Shown here: positions 8,335-16,674 of the stretch, piece by piece
Numbering within the stretch: position 1 is the stretch's first letter
Layout of the letters: every line of letters starts with the position of its first letter
Assembly (NCBI GenBank): GCA_019634415.1
Contig: JAHQVJ010000190.1
Location: forward strand, 1-40,092
DNA: 40,092 bases
Source of the DNA: Myxococcales bacterium
GTDB lineage: Bacteria > Myxococcota_A > UBA796 > GCA-2862545
Direction: 5' to 3'
Position numbers and translations under genes: made by a program
Notes under the pieces: generated by a model
Databases searched by the model: none
The model's input: the letters and a program-made list of their open reading frames with translations, nothing else
What the model was told of the DNA's origin: nothing

Positions 8335-9039
8335 ATGTGGCCAGTGGACCCTCGCGTGGACCTCGCGGCGGGGTTGGTGCACGACTTCGACAACCTGCTC
8401 TCCGTCGTGGCGTCGTCTGCGGAGGGGGCCATGGAGTTGCTGCCGCCGGACCACCCTGCGACCGCCGATCTGGAGCTCACCGCCCATGCCGTTCGTCGTC
8501 TGGCCGAGCTGTCGCGGAATCTGCTGGGGGTGCTCACCCGATCCGCGGACGTGCTGCCGCCGGACTACCGCTCGACCCTGAAGGCCCTGGAGCCCGTGCT
8601 GCGCAGTGCCGTGGGGCCTCGGGTGAGCCTGGTGGTGCGCGACGACGACGTCCCACCCACGTCGATCTCCACCCTCGACTTCGAGCGCATCGTGCTGAAC
8701 CTGGTGTTCAACGCCCGCAACGCGATCGGATCGGCCGCCGCGACACGTGAGGACGTGGGGGCTGCCGGTCACATCGAGATCGTGCTCGAGCGGGTGGCGG
8801 AGGGGCAGGGGGCGTGGATGCAGCTGTCGGTGGCCGATGATGGTCCGGGCGTGCCGCCACGCCTTCGGAGTCGCCTGTTCGACGCTGGGGTGGGAACCGG
8901 CACCGGCTCGGGGATCGGCTTGACCGTGGTGCGGCGGGTGGTGCGCGACGCGGGCGGCACCATCGAGGTGGGCACCCCTCCCGGCGGGGGCTCACGCTTC
9001 GTGCTGCGTGTGCCCGCGCGTCCAGGCCGAGCGCCGTGA
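8335..9039 (+). CDS. Short orphan sensor histidine kinase
   Basis: About 234 residues forming a bare kinase core with no visible sensor, membrane segment or receiver. The H-box is GLVHDFDNLLSVV with phospho-acceptor His16, close to the AHDFNNLL type. The N-box (LNLVFNARNAI, Asn126), G1 box (ADDGPGVP, residues 168-174) and G2 box (GSGIGLTVVRR) are intact, so it should bind ATP. The start is ATG 8335 with GGGAG six bases upstream, in preference to a TTG at 8320. It is divergent from the AraC-type gene and 67 nt upstream of the KAP NTPase on the same strand. No response regulator gene is in the window, so its partner is unknown. Confidence 0.88.
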   Translation: MWPVDPRVDLAAGLVHDFDNLLSVVASSAEGAMELLPPDHPATADLELTAHAVRRLAELSRNLLGVLTRSADVLPPDYRSTLKALEPVLRSAVGPRVSLVVRDDDVPPTSISTLDFERIVLNLVFNARNAIGSAAATREDVGAAGHIEIVLERVAEGQGAWMQLSVADDGPGVPPRLRSRLFDAGVGTGTGSGIGLTVVRRVVRDAGGTIEVGTPPGGGSRFVLRVPARPGRAP

Positions 9040-9106
9040 GCGACCGTCGCCTGCATTTGCGAACAGGGCTACACGTTGTCTGGCTCGTGCGACGGGGGAA
9101 GGCGAC

Positions 9107-11902
9107 ATGGCACGTGGAAGGGGGCTGTTGGCGGAGCTGCTGGCGGAGCTCTTCAGCCCCGTCGAGCTTCAGCGCTTCCTGCTCGGTGCCGCTGGCCGAG
9201 TGGCGGTCAAGGGACTGCCGGATCTCCGGAGCACGCCCCCCGAGCGCTATGCGGAGCTGGCGGCGGTCACGCTGCAGCGGCAGGGACTAGTCAACGGCGC
9301 GCTGTTCGATCGGCTGATCAAGGAGCGGCCGGGTCGGCACGAGGACATCGCGCAGGTACGCAGGCAGGTGCTGGCAGACGACGTTCCCATCACGCGAAAG
9401 GGCCGCGCGTCGGTACGCCAGGAGTACCGAGACGTGATGCGCCTGGTGCCTCCCGGAGGCTGGCCCGACGCGCTGGTCCGCTTGGGGCCTCCGTTCGACG
9501 AGCTGTCGGTGGACATCCCCGACGACGAGTCGCACGAGCACGTCACCTTGGCCATGATCGAGATCCTGCGGCGTCGGCGGCTGCTGGACCGCTTCTTCGA
9601 GCAAGTGGTGGACGCGCCCACCCAGCGGGGCATTCCGGTGGAGTCGTCGCGCGAGGACGATCGGCCGCGACGCATCGTGGTGGTGGCGTCCGATGCCGAT
9701 CTGGGAGGCGGCGTTGCGGTGGCGGTGTCGCAGCTGCTGGATCCGGCGCTGGGTGGGATCGAGTACCTCCCTCCGAAGGCCCTCCCGGACGCGGGGCCGG
9801 TGGACCTGTTCCTGGTGCTGCTGGATGCGCGCCTGGGATCGACGGTGTCGCAGCTACGGTCCGTGCTCGCACCCGCAGATCCGGGCGGGACGCCTGCTCG
9901 GGTGGCGGTGGCGGCTGGTGCTGCCCTGCCCCGCGCGCTGCGGGGGGTGCGCTGGCTGGACGGCTCCTTCTCACTGCCCTCGGCGGACCGCGACTCCAAC
10001 GTGGCGCGCTGGAGCCGGGAGTTCGCCCAGTTCTTCGATGGCCACATCGGAGGACTGCCCGACGTCGTGGTCACCACGGCAGAGCTGCAGCTGCGCCTGG
10101 CCGAGCACGGGACGGCCCCCGCGCCGGAGTCGGACGCTTCGGTGCGGACCGAGCCTGTGTTCGTGGGGTCCACCGGACTGTTCTCCGACCACAAGACCCA
10201 CGAGGATCTGCTGGGGTTCAGCCCCTACGTGGGGGCGCTGGCGGATCGGCTCACGAGCGTGGAGACGCAGCCTCCCATCACCGCATCGGTGGAGGGATCG
10301 TGGGGCAGCGGCAAGTCGTCGTTCATGGCCATGCTCGCCGAGGGGATCCGCAAGCGCGACAGCCAGGCGCTCGTGATCCACATCGACGCCTGGCAGTACG
10401 ACCAGGCGGACGAGCTGTGGGCAGCCTTCGCGCTGGACTTCATGCGAGGGCTGCGGGAGGAGCACCGCAGGATCGAGGGGAAGCTGCCTCCGGTGTACGG
10501 GCCGGTGGCGCGGATCCGCCGGGTGCTGTGGGCGCCGGTGCGGTTCACCAGCGCCCGGCTGGGCGACGTGCAGCGGGGCCTGCGCCACCTGCGGATGTGG
10601 GGTCGTCGGCTGGGCCAGACGGCGCGGCTGGGATCCCTGATGCAGGGGGCGATGTGGATGGTGGTCTCGGTGGCCGTGGTCGCCACCTTGGTGTTCGCCC
10701 CCGAGCTGTTCGGTCTGCAGTTTCCCCAGCCCGGCGTGTTGCTCGATACCTTCGATCTGCTCCCCGAGGGCTGGGCGGCTCCGCTGAGCCAGTTCGCGAA
10801 CGCCAACGCCTGGCTGTACCGTCTGCTGGTGGTGCTGCTCGCTGGCCCGTTGCTGGGGCGGGCGGTGAGCTGGTGGTTCTGGGGGTCCCTGTTCTCGGAT
10901 CTGTCGCGGGCCCAAGGAGATGGCGCCTACGACGCACGAGTTCCCTTGCTGCGTCAGGTCCAACAGGACGTGGCGGGGATCATCGAGCTGTACGGGGCGG
11001 AGCGCATCACGGTGCTGGTCGACGATCTGGACCGCTGCACGGTGCCCACCAGCGCTCGGCTGATGCAGGCCATCAACAAGCTCGTGGCGAATCACCCGCA
11101 GCTGATCTTCGTGCTCGCGATGGATCGCGCGAAGGTGGCGGCGGGCATCGCGGCGCTCCATCACGACATCCTGCCCTACCTGGTGCACCCCGACGACGGG
11201 GAGACGGGCGCGGAGTCGGCGATGCGCGGGCTCGAGTACGGCTACGCCTTCATCGAGAAGTTCGTGCAGCTACCCTTCGCGCTGCCGGCACCGGGAGCCG
11301 ACGAGATCGCCACGATGCTGGGCTACGTCGATCCGCCTCGGGGGGCCGATGCGCTGGAGCAGCAGGAGGCCGTGGTGATCGAGCGCGACGTGTACCGCAG
11401 TCGCCTGGCCGACCCCGATCGGCAGCGGCAGATCGTGCGCGCGCTGGCGGGATCGCTGCAGTACAACCCGCGCCGCATCAAGCAGTTCGTGAACCTCTTC
11501 CTGCTGCGTGCCGACATCGCCGTCGAGCAGGGCCTGTTCGACCAGCGTGCCGACGGTCCGGACGAGCGGCTGACCTTCGAGCAGCTGGCGAAGTTCATCG
11601 TGCTGGGGCTCTGCTGGCCCGAGCTGGTCCAGGAGCTGGCAGGAGATCCGACGCTGCTGGAGCAACTCCAGCGAGTGGCGGCCGATCCGCAGGCGCGCCC
11701 GGTGGGCAGCGACGAGTCGGTGGAGCGGCTGGCCTACTGGGCGTCTCGGCGGGAGGTGCTCGCTCACCTCCGCACCGGCATGGCCCTGGACCCCGCTCGC
11801 TGGGGCCTCGAGCGCCTCGACGTGGACGATCTGATCAAGGTCTCGCCCGCGACCTCGGCTGTCGGGGCCCTGGACGACGCCGCCCAAGGCCTCCGGGCCT
11901 GA
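9107..11902 (+). CDS. KAP-family P-loop NTPase with EAD-like adaptor domains
   Basis: A 931-residue membrane-associated KAP (STAND-related) NTPase. Walker A is GSWGSGKSS (Lys403), followed by the conserved IDAWQYDQ region; Walker B is TVLVDDLDRC (Asp639-Asp642). Two hydrophobic segments (about 515-535 and 570-595) lie between them, as KAP proteins often show. Residues about 5-85 resemble an effector-associated domain (SPVELQRFLLG, then RQGLVNGALFDRLIKERPG); a second similar unit lies at about 105-170 (RRRRLLDRFFEQVVD). Residues 188-330 look like an alpha/beta domain (RRIVVVASDADLG, DLFLVLLDARL) of uncertain family, possibly TIR- or receiver-like. ATG 9107 follows a strong GGGGGAAGG site. Such adaptors usually recruit effector proteins carrying the cognate domain, but no partner was found nearby. 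Confidence 0.88.
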   Translation: MARGRGLLAELLAELFSPVELQRFLLGAAGRVAVKGLPDLRSTPPERYAELAAVTLQRQGLVNGALFDRLIKERPGRHEDIAQVRRQVLADDVPITRKGRASVRQEYRDVMRLVPPGGWPDALVRLGPPFDELSVDIPDDESHEHVTLAMIEILRRRRLLDRFFEQVVDAPTQRGIPVESSREDDRPRRIVVVASDADLGGGVAVAVSQLLDPALGGIEYLPPKALPDAGPVDLFLVLLDARLGSTVSQLRSVLAPADPGGTPARVAVAAGAALPRALRGVRWLDGSFSLPSADRDSNVARWSREFAQFFDGHIGGLPDVVVTTAELQLRLAEHGTAPAPESDASVRTEPVFVGSTGLFSDHKTHEDLLGFSPYVGALADRLTSVETQPPITASVEGSWGSGKSSFMAMLAEGIRKRDSQALVIHIDAWQYDQADELWAAFALDFMRGLREEHRRIEGKLPPVYGPVARIRRVLWAPVRFTSARLGDVQRGLRHLRMWGRRLGQTARLGSLMQGAMWMVVSVAVVATLVFAPELFGLQFPQPGVLLDTFDLLPEGWAAPLSQFANANAWLYRLLVVLLAGPLLGRAVSWWFWGSLFSDLSRAQGDGAYDARVPLLRQVQQDVAGIIELYGAERITVLVDDLDRCTVPTSARLMQAINKLVANHPQLIFVLAMDRAKVAAGIAALHHDILPYLVHPDDGETGAESAMRGLEYGYAFIEKFVQLPFALPAPGADEIATMLGYVDPPRGADALEQQEAVVIERDVYRSRLADPDRQRQIVRALAGSLQYNPRRIKQFVNLFLLRADIAVEQGLFDQRADGPDERLTFEQLAKFIVLGLCWPELVQELAGDPTLLEQLQRVAADPQARPVGSDESVERLAYWASRREVLAHLRTGMALDPARWGLERLDVDDLIKVSPATSAVGALDDAAQGLRA

Positions 11903-11908
11903 GGCGCT

Positions 11909-12778
11909 TCAGCGCTCGAGCACTTCCAGCGCCATGTCCAGCACGCTGCCCTCTTGGTCGTTGGTGGCGACCTTGAGGTTGGGGCGGAGCAGGATCATGT
12001 AGGGCCACCAGGGCAGCCCGGCCCACTCGATGAGCTCGTTGTCCTCCGTGCCCAGGACGGGGGTGGCAGCCGTGGGGTAGGCTTCGTGCCAGCGCGTTGC
12101 CAGCTCCTGCCCGCCCGGTGCGCCGCTGTTGTCTTGACCCAGGATGCTGATCCAGTACATGTCGCCGTTGTCGACCGCGTCGCGGATGACGTTGTACTGA
12201 GCGCCCCAACCTTCGTCGTTCTGATGGTCCAGCCAACTGGCCAGATAATTACAGGGGCCTCACCACTCGGCTGAGATGTCGACGACGATGTACTTGTTCT
12301 CGTCGTTGTGGAAGTCGAACAGGTCCACGCTGTCGCCGTACTGATCGACGAGCTGGAACCGCCGGAACCGCTTGCCGATGTCCAGGCCGTCGCCGCCACG
12401 CTGACCCGGCAGGTCGTCCTTTTCGAAGTAGTAGGGCCAGCCGCCCTTGTAGATCACGGAGGCGTCGTCGAGGGGATCCTTGCCCTCGTGGATCTCGTCG
12501 CGATCGCCGTACCCGTCGCCGTCGGTGTCGGGATCGAAGGGGTCGGTGCCTGCGGCGATCTCGTCGCCGTCCAGCAGCCCGTCCTCATCGACGTCTGCGG
12601 CGAGGGGATCGGTGCCGAGCTCGATCTCCTCCCCGTCCGACAGGCCATCCGAGTCGGTATCCGCCTGCTGGGGATCGAGGCCGAGCTCCTGCTCTTCCTT
12701 GTTGGTGAGCCCGTCGTCGTCTGCGTCGAAGGCACAGGCCACGACGAAGAGGAGCGGGCAGAGTCTGACAACTGTCAT
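11909..12778 (-). CDS. Lipoprotein thioredoxin-like probable selenoprotein (in-frame UGA)
   Basis: The frame runs from ATG 12778 (GGAG upstream) to the TGA at 11909-11911, interrupted by one TGA at 12260-12262. Read through, it gives 289 residues: a lipoprotein signal (MTVVRLCPLLFVVAC, lipobox Cys15), four thrombospondin type 3-like Asp-rich calcium repeats (about 18-105, such as DTDSDGLSDGEE), and a thioredoxin-fold domain with DISAEW-U-GPCNYLASWL, so Sec would be residue 173 in a UxxC motif in place of CxxC. Homologous sequence continues without a shift through LPWWPYMILL, which supplies the expected cis-Pro region. A hairpin follows the UGA. TGA is a normal stop elsewhere (e.g. rtcB). The alternative is a nonsense mutation or sequencing error at a Cys codon. 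A periplasmic redox role is likely. Confidence 0.8.
12220..12259 (-). promoter_or_regulatory. Candidate bacterial SECIS hairpin after in-frame UGA
   Basis: On the minus strand the 40 nt directly after the UGA can fold as an outer stem TCTG/CAGA (12242-12245 with 12220-12223), an asymmetric bulge, and an inner stem CCAG/CTGG (12237-12240 with 12229-12232) capped by the tetraloop TTGG (12233-12236). The loop starts 24 nt after the UGA, within the range usual for bacterial SECIS elements, and contains G residues, which SelB recognition favours. The stems are short and were paired by eye, so a folding calculation could change the picture. Confidence 0.45.
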
Positions 12779-12847
12779 GGACACTCCGAAGGATATCTGC
12801 GCGTACAGACGCACGAGACTACCTGACGTACGGCAACGGATGGCCTG

Positions 12848-12860
12848 ACCTGCAACAGGT
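12848..12860. promoter_or_regulatory. Inverted repeat ACCTG-CAA-CAGGT
   Basis: A perfect palindrome with 5 bp arms and a 3 bp centre, in the 170 bp between the divergent selenoprotein-like gene (start 12778, -) and the homocysteine methyltransferase gene (start 12949, +). It could be a regulator binding site for either gene. Such short arms can arise by chance in high-GC DNA. Confidence 0.3.
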
Positions 12861-12898
12861 AAGGCTGAGGTCGTCGGGTAAGGCGGACCGACGCGGGG

Positions 12899-12913
12899 CG
12901 TCACGATGTGACG
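12899..12913. promoter_or_regulatory. Inverted repeat CGTCAC-GAT-GTGACG
   Basis: A perfect palindrome with 6 bp arms and a 3 bp centre, 36 bp upstream of the homocysteine methyltransferase start. A further GTCACG follows at about 12920-12925, giving three related half-sites in the same divergent promoter region. It is a good operator candidate. The regulator is unknown. Confidence 0.38.
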
Positions 12914-12948
12914 CGCGAAGTCACGCCTTAGGGGTGGAGGACCACACC

Positions 12949-13884
12949 ATGCCCCGCTACCGACACGCGCTGGACCAGTTCGACGGCCGCACCTTGCTCA
13001 CGGATGGAGGACTGGAGACCACGCTGATCTTTCACGACGGGTTCGATCTGCCCGCCTTCGCCTCGTACCGGCTGCTGGCGGAGCCGCGAGGACGGGAGGC
13101 GCTGAAGGGCTACTTCCGCACCTATGCGCGCCTCGCCCAGGAGCGCGGCACGGGCATCGTGCTCGAGACGCCTACCTGGCGGGCCAGCACCGACTGGGGT
13201 GCGCACCTGGGCGACGATCCCCAGGCCCTGCGCGCCTTCAATCGACAGGCCGTGGCGCTGCTGCAGGAGGTTCGCGACGACTTCCCCGAGCTCGACGTGG
13301 TGATCAGCGGCAACCTGGGGCCACGCGGTGACGGCTACGTGGTGGACGAGCAGATGACGGCGGAGGCGGCCGAGCGCTACCACAGCGAGCAGATCCGGAC
13401 CTTCGCGGCGACCGAGGCCGATCTGGTGACGTTCCTGACGGCGACGTACGCAGAGGAGGCCGTGGGGGTCATTCGAGCCGCCGAGGCGGCGCGCATGCCG
13501 GTGGTGGTGTCGTTCACGGTGGAGACGGATGGGAGGTTGCCCAGCGGCATGCCCTTGGCCGAGGCGATCACCAGTGTGGACGCGGCCACCGACGGCGTGG
13601 CGCGCGCCTTCGGCGTGAACTGCGCCCACCCCGATCACTTCGTGGGAGCGCTGGCCCAGGGGGCGCCGTGGGCGCAGCGCATCGGGTTGATCCGCGCCAA
13701 CGCCTCGCGCATGAGTCACGAGGAGCTGGACGCGGCCGAGCGCCTCGACGACGGCGACCCACGGGAGCTGGCGGCGTCCTACGGCGAGCTGCTGGCTCGC
13801 TTCCCCTCGATCGGTGTGATCGGTGGATGCTGCGGGACCGACCACCGGCACGTGGGGGCGATGGGCGACGTCTGCCTGAGATAG
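12949..13884 (+). CDS. Homocysteine S-methyltransferase family protein
   Basis: A 311-residue single-domain zinc methyltransferase of the BHMT/MetH N-terminal/MmuM family, which transfers a methyl group from a donor such as S-methylmethionine or betaine to homocysteine to make methionine. The three zinc-ligand cysteines are in place: GVNC (Cys225) and GGCCG (Cys294, Cys295). The N-terminal LLTDGGLETTL and the GNLGPRGDGY stretch are also typical. The start is ATG 12949, with GGAGG eight bases upstream, in preference to the in-frame GTG at 12934. The methyl donor cannot be decided from the sequence. It is divergent from the selenoprotein-like gene and converges on the STAND regulator with a 3 nt gap. 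Confidence 0.92.
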   Translation: MPRYRHALDQFDGRTLLTDGGLETTLIFHDGFDLPAFASYRLLAEPRGREALKGYFRTYARLAQERGTGIVLETPTWRASTDWGAHLGDDPQALRAFNRQAVALLQEVRDDFPELDVVISGNLGPRGDGYVVDEQMTAEAAERYHSEQIRTFAATEADLVTFLTATYAEEAVGVIRAAEAARMPVVVSFTVETDGRLPSGMPLAEAITSVDAATDGVARAFGVNCAHPDHFVGALAQGAPWAQRIGLIRANASRMSHEELDAAERLDDGDPRELAASYGELLARFPSIGVIGGCCGTDHRHVGAMGDVCLR

Positions 13885-13887
13885 GGA

Positions 13888-16503
13888 TCAGCGGTCGAGT
13901 GTGGCTGCCGTGCGCGCGATCTGTCGCCCGAGGACAGAGGTCTCGCCCAGCCCGGCCCGCTCGGCGGTGCGCCTCGCCTCGTCCAGCGCCTCGCGGGCAG
14001 CGCGGCGGTGGCCCAGCTGGTCCAGGGCGCGCGCGTGGAGCACGTGCACCTCGGCGAGATCACGCCACTGCTCCATGTCGTGCAGCGCCTCGATGGCCTC
14101 GGTCGCGTTGCGATCGGAGCTCTGCGGCTCCCCCTTCAGCGCGAAGGAGTAGGCGAGCCAGCCCTTCCATGCTGCGGCCCGGTACCGGTCCCCCGACTCG
14201 TGAGCGATCGCCACGCAGGCGAGCAGATGTCGGTGGCCCACACGGACTCTGCCCGACTCGATGTGCACTTCCCCCAGGGTGCCGTGCATCATGCCTACGG
14301 AGCGGCGATTGCCGACCTCGGTGTGGATCGCGAGGGACGCCTCCAGCAAGGGGACGGCGCTGTCGGCATCTCCCATGTCGAACTGGAGCCTGCCGAAGTT
14401 GCCCATCACGCTCGCCTCGAGCAGCCGATCCCCCATGTCGCGTGCGTGGGTGAGGGCGAGCTCGAAGAGGGCTCGAGCGCGTTGGAATGCGCCGCTCCGA
14501 GCGTGGGTGACCGCCAGCATGCTGGCGGTGAACGTGGCGGACTGGTCCAGGCCGTTGTCTGTGGCGACGGCCAGGGCCTGTTCGTGGTGGTCGATGGCGG
14601 AGGGCAGATCGCCCCTGGCCTCGAAGATCTGCGCGAGGTTGCACAGGGCCGAGGCGATGGAGACGTGGATGCCGTGGGCGCGGGACTGCTCGAGGGCCGT
14701 CCGGTAGTGTGCTTCGGCGTCGTTCAGCTCCCCCTGCTGCCAGTGCAGTCCGCCCACGCCGATCCGTGCGTATGCCTCCTCGCGAACGTCGCCGACGGTC
14801 TGCGCAAGCGTCACACACTGGCGCGCGTGGGACAGGCTGGTCTCGATGGGGCCGTGCACCTTCGTGGCGTCTGCGAGGATGCGTCGAACGACGAGCTCCT
14901 GTGCGTCGTGCAGCCCGGTGATGGCGAGCACGTCCTCCGCGAGGGGGATGATGGCCGTCACGGGACCCGCGAAGCGCAGGACCTCCCACGCCGCCGCCAG
15001 GCAGGGCACCGCCGTCGCGTGATCGGCCCGCGCGACGGCCCTCAAGCACGCCGACACCAGGTTGTCCAGATCGGCGGTGAGCACCCGACGCACCTCGCCG
15101 CCGTCCTGCGCTCCGGAGACGGCGGCTTCCGCTTCGGGCCACAGGCTCGCAAAGAAGGCACCGTGGCGCCGGACCACGGCGTCGTGGCTCTGTGCGTCGA
15201 GGGTGCTCCGCGCGAAGGCCCGCACGATGCCCAGGAGCGAGCAGCGCTCGGTTCCCGACACCAGCAAGCTGCGGTCCGTCAAGGCGGGGAGGTGGTCGGC
15301 GAGGGTGGGCTCCAGCACGGTACGTGCTGCCGCCTCCGTGAAGCCGCCCTCGAAGGCGGACAGCTGGGCCAGGGCCAGCTGCTCTCGGGCCTCCAGTCGA
15401 TCCCAGGCCCACTGCAGCGCTGCCATCACGCTGTGGTGTCGTCCCGGTCGATCCCGCTCGTCGCTGACGAGACCGTCCACTCGCGTCTGAAGCTCCGTGG
15501 CCAGCGCATCGAGGGAGGCGCGGTCCACCTGTGCAGCTGCGAGCTCCAGAGCGAGGGGCAGGCCGTCCAGGCAGCGCACGATCCGCGCGATGGTCGGTGC
15601 GGTGGCGTCGGTGCAGGACAGCGAGGTGCGGGCCTGGGCGCGCTTCAGGAACAGATCGGCTGCGTCGCTGGCGCTCACGGACTTCGCGTCGTCGCCCTTC
15701 GGAAGGGGAAGAGGACGCACGGGCCAGCGGTGCTCGCCGCGGAGCCGGAGCGCCTCTCTGCTGGTGGCGAGCAGGACCAGATCGGGGGCGGCGTCGAGGA
15801 GCGTCGACGCCAAGCTGGCAACGGACTCCACGACCAGGTCCACGTTGTCGAGCACCAGCAGCATCGGTCCCCGGCCGGCCAGCGCGTGGGCCAGCTGTTG
15901 TCTGGGCTCCTTGCCACGCAGTGGCACCTTCACGGCCTGCGCCACTGCGGAGAGCACACCGTCGTCGCCGGTCGCGGTGGACAGGTCCACCAGCCACACG
16001 CCCCCGGAGAAGCGCCCGCCGTGGGCGAGTGCCACCTCGCAGGCGAGCCGGGTCTTGCCCGAACCGCCAGGCCCCAGCAGGGTCACCAAGCGCGCCTTGT
16101 CGAGGGCCTTCCCGAGGGCCGCGAGCTCCTTGCGCCGACCCACGAACGCGTCGCGAGATGCCGGCACGTTGCCGGTGACGCGCAGGTCCTCCGCATCCTC
16201 GTCGGGCTCGAGCCGGTAGCCGCCGCCGCGCGTGGCGACGAGCCAGCGAGGGGACGCGGGATCGAGCTCCAGCTTGCGTCGCAGGCGAGAGACGGTGTTG
16301 TCCACCGCCCGGGTCACCGCGCTGGGGGAGTAGCCCCACACCTCGGTGAGCAGTCGTGCCCGACTCATGGTCTTGCCGCGATGTCGGTCGAGGAAGGCGA
16401 GGAGATCGGCCTCGAGGGGGGTGAGGCTCTGCTCCCCGGAGGGTGTGGTCGCGCGGCGCTCGAGGAGGTCGACCGCGTATTTGCCAAGACGTACCGTCGC
16501 CAC
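13888..16503 (-). CDS. Winged-helix/STAND ATPase/TPR transcriptional regulator
   Basis: An 871-residue signal-integrating regulator. Residues about 5-98 form an OmpR-type winged helix (LTPLEADLLAFLDRHRGKTM, RAVDNTVSRLRRKLE, TRGGGYRLEP). Then comes an AAA/STAND ATPase with Walker A GPGGSGKT (144-151), Walker B LLVLDN (215-220) and the downstream ATSREALRLRGE and GLPLALELAA motifs common to AfsR- and MalT-like proteins. The C-terminal half (about 470-870) is a run of TPR-type helical repeats (for example NLAQIFEARGDLPSAIDHHE and GTLGEVHIESGRV). Ligand or partner binding to the TPRs probably gates the ATPase and DNA binding. Its target is unknown; the divergent arylsulfotransferase-like gene is the nearest candidate. 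Long open frames on the opposite strand are shadows. Confidence 0.92.
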   Translation of the reverse strand: MATVRLGKYAVDLLERRATTPSGEQSLTPLEADLLAFLDRHRGKTMSRARLLTEVWGYSPSAVTRAVDNTVSRLRRKLELDPASPRWLVATRGGGYRLEPDEDAEDLRVTGNVPASRDAFVGRRKELAALGKALDKARLVTLLGPGGSGKTRLACEVALAHGGRFSGGVWLVDLSTATGDDGVLSAVAQAVKVPLRGKEPRQQLAHALAGRGPMLLVLDNVDLVVESVASLASTLLDAAPDLVLLATSREALRLRGEHRWPVRPLPLPKGDDAKSVSASDAADLFLKRAQARTSLSCTDATAPTIARIVRCLDGLPLALELAAAQVDRASLDALATELQTRVDGLVSDERDRPGRHHSVMAALQWAWDRLEAREQLALAQLSAFEGGFTEAAARTVLEPTLADHLPALTDRSLLVSGTERCSLLGIVRAFARSTLDAQSHDAVVRRHGAFFASLWPEAEAAVSGAQDGGEVRRVLTADLDNLVSACLRAVARADHATAVPCLAAAWEVLRFAGPVTAIIPLAEDVLAITGLHDAQELVVRRILADATKVHGPIETSLSHARQCVTLAQTVGDVREEAYARIGVGGLHWQQGELNDAEAHYRTALEQSRAHGIHVSIASALCNLAQIFEARGDLPSAIDHHEQALAVATDNGLDQSATFTASMLAVTHARSGAFQRARALFELALTHARDMGDRLLEASVMGNFGRLQFDMGDADSAVPLLEASLAIHTEVGNRRSVGMMHGTLGEVHIESGRVRVGHRHLLACVAIAHESGDRYRAAAWKGWLAYSFALKGEPQSSDRNATEAIEALHDMEQWRDLAEVHVLHARALDQLGHRRAAREALDEARRTAERAGLGETSVLGRQIARTAATLDR

Positions 16504-16551
16504 GCTCCAAGCCTAACGCGAGTGCGTGTGCGGTCGCGGTCCTTCAGCTGG

Positions 16552-16629
16552 TCACGGATCGGGCGTGCAGGAGGGGCTCGGGGATGCTGCTGTGCTGTAG
16601 AGCGCATGGAGTGCGTCGTCGGTGGACAT
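16552..16629 (-). CDS. Possible 25-codon leader ORF upstream of the STAND regulator
   Basis: ATG 16629 is preceded by a strong GGGAGG site with four-base spacing and opens a 25-codon frame (MSTDDALHALYSTAASPSPS and onward) that ends in TGA 48 nt before the regulator start. It could be a leader peptide acting on expression of the regulator, or a chance ORF. The peptide resembles no known protein that I recognise. The case rests on the ribosome-binding site and the position. Confidence 0.25.
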   Translation of the reverse strand: MSTDDALHALYSTAASPSPSCTPDP

Positions 16630-16674
16630 GGGGCCTCCCGCCCACGATAGATCGCGTCGACGTGTGGAGGGGTC

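Noticed and set aside
12260..12262. TGA as a simple stop or pseudogene mutation
   Set aside because: Kept as the alternative only: its position at the CxxC Cys, the intact downstream reading frame and the hairpin favour selenocysteine, but genome data are needed to exclude mutation.
14008..16650. 880-codon open frame on the plus strand
   Set aside because: Antisense to the STAND regulator; low-complexity Gly/Gln/His-rich translation with no domain.
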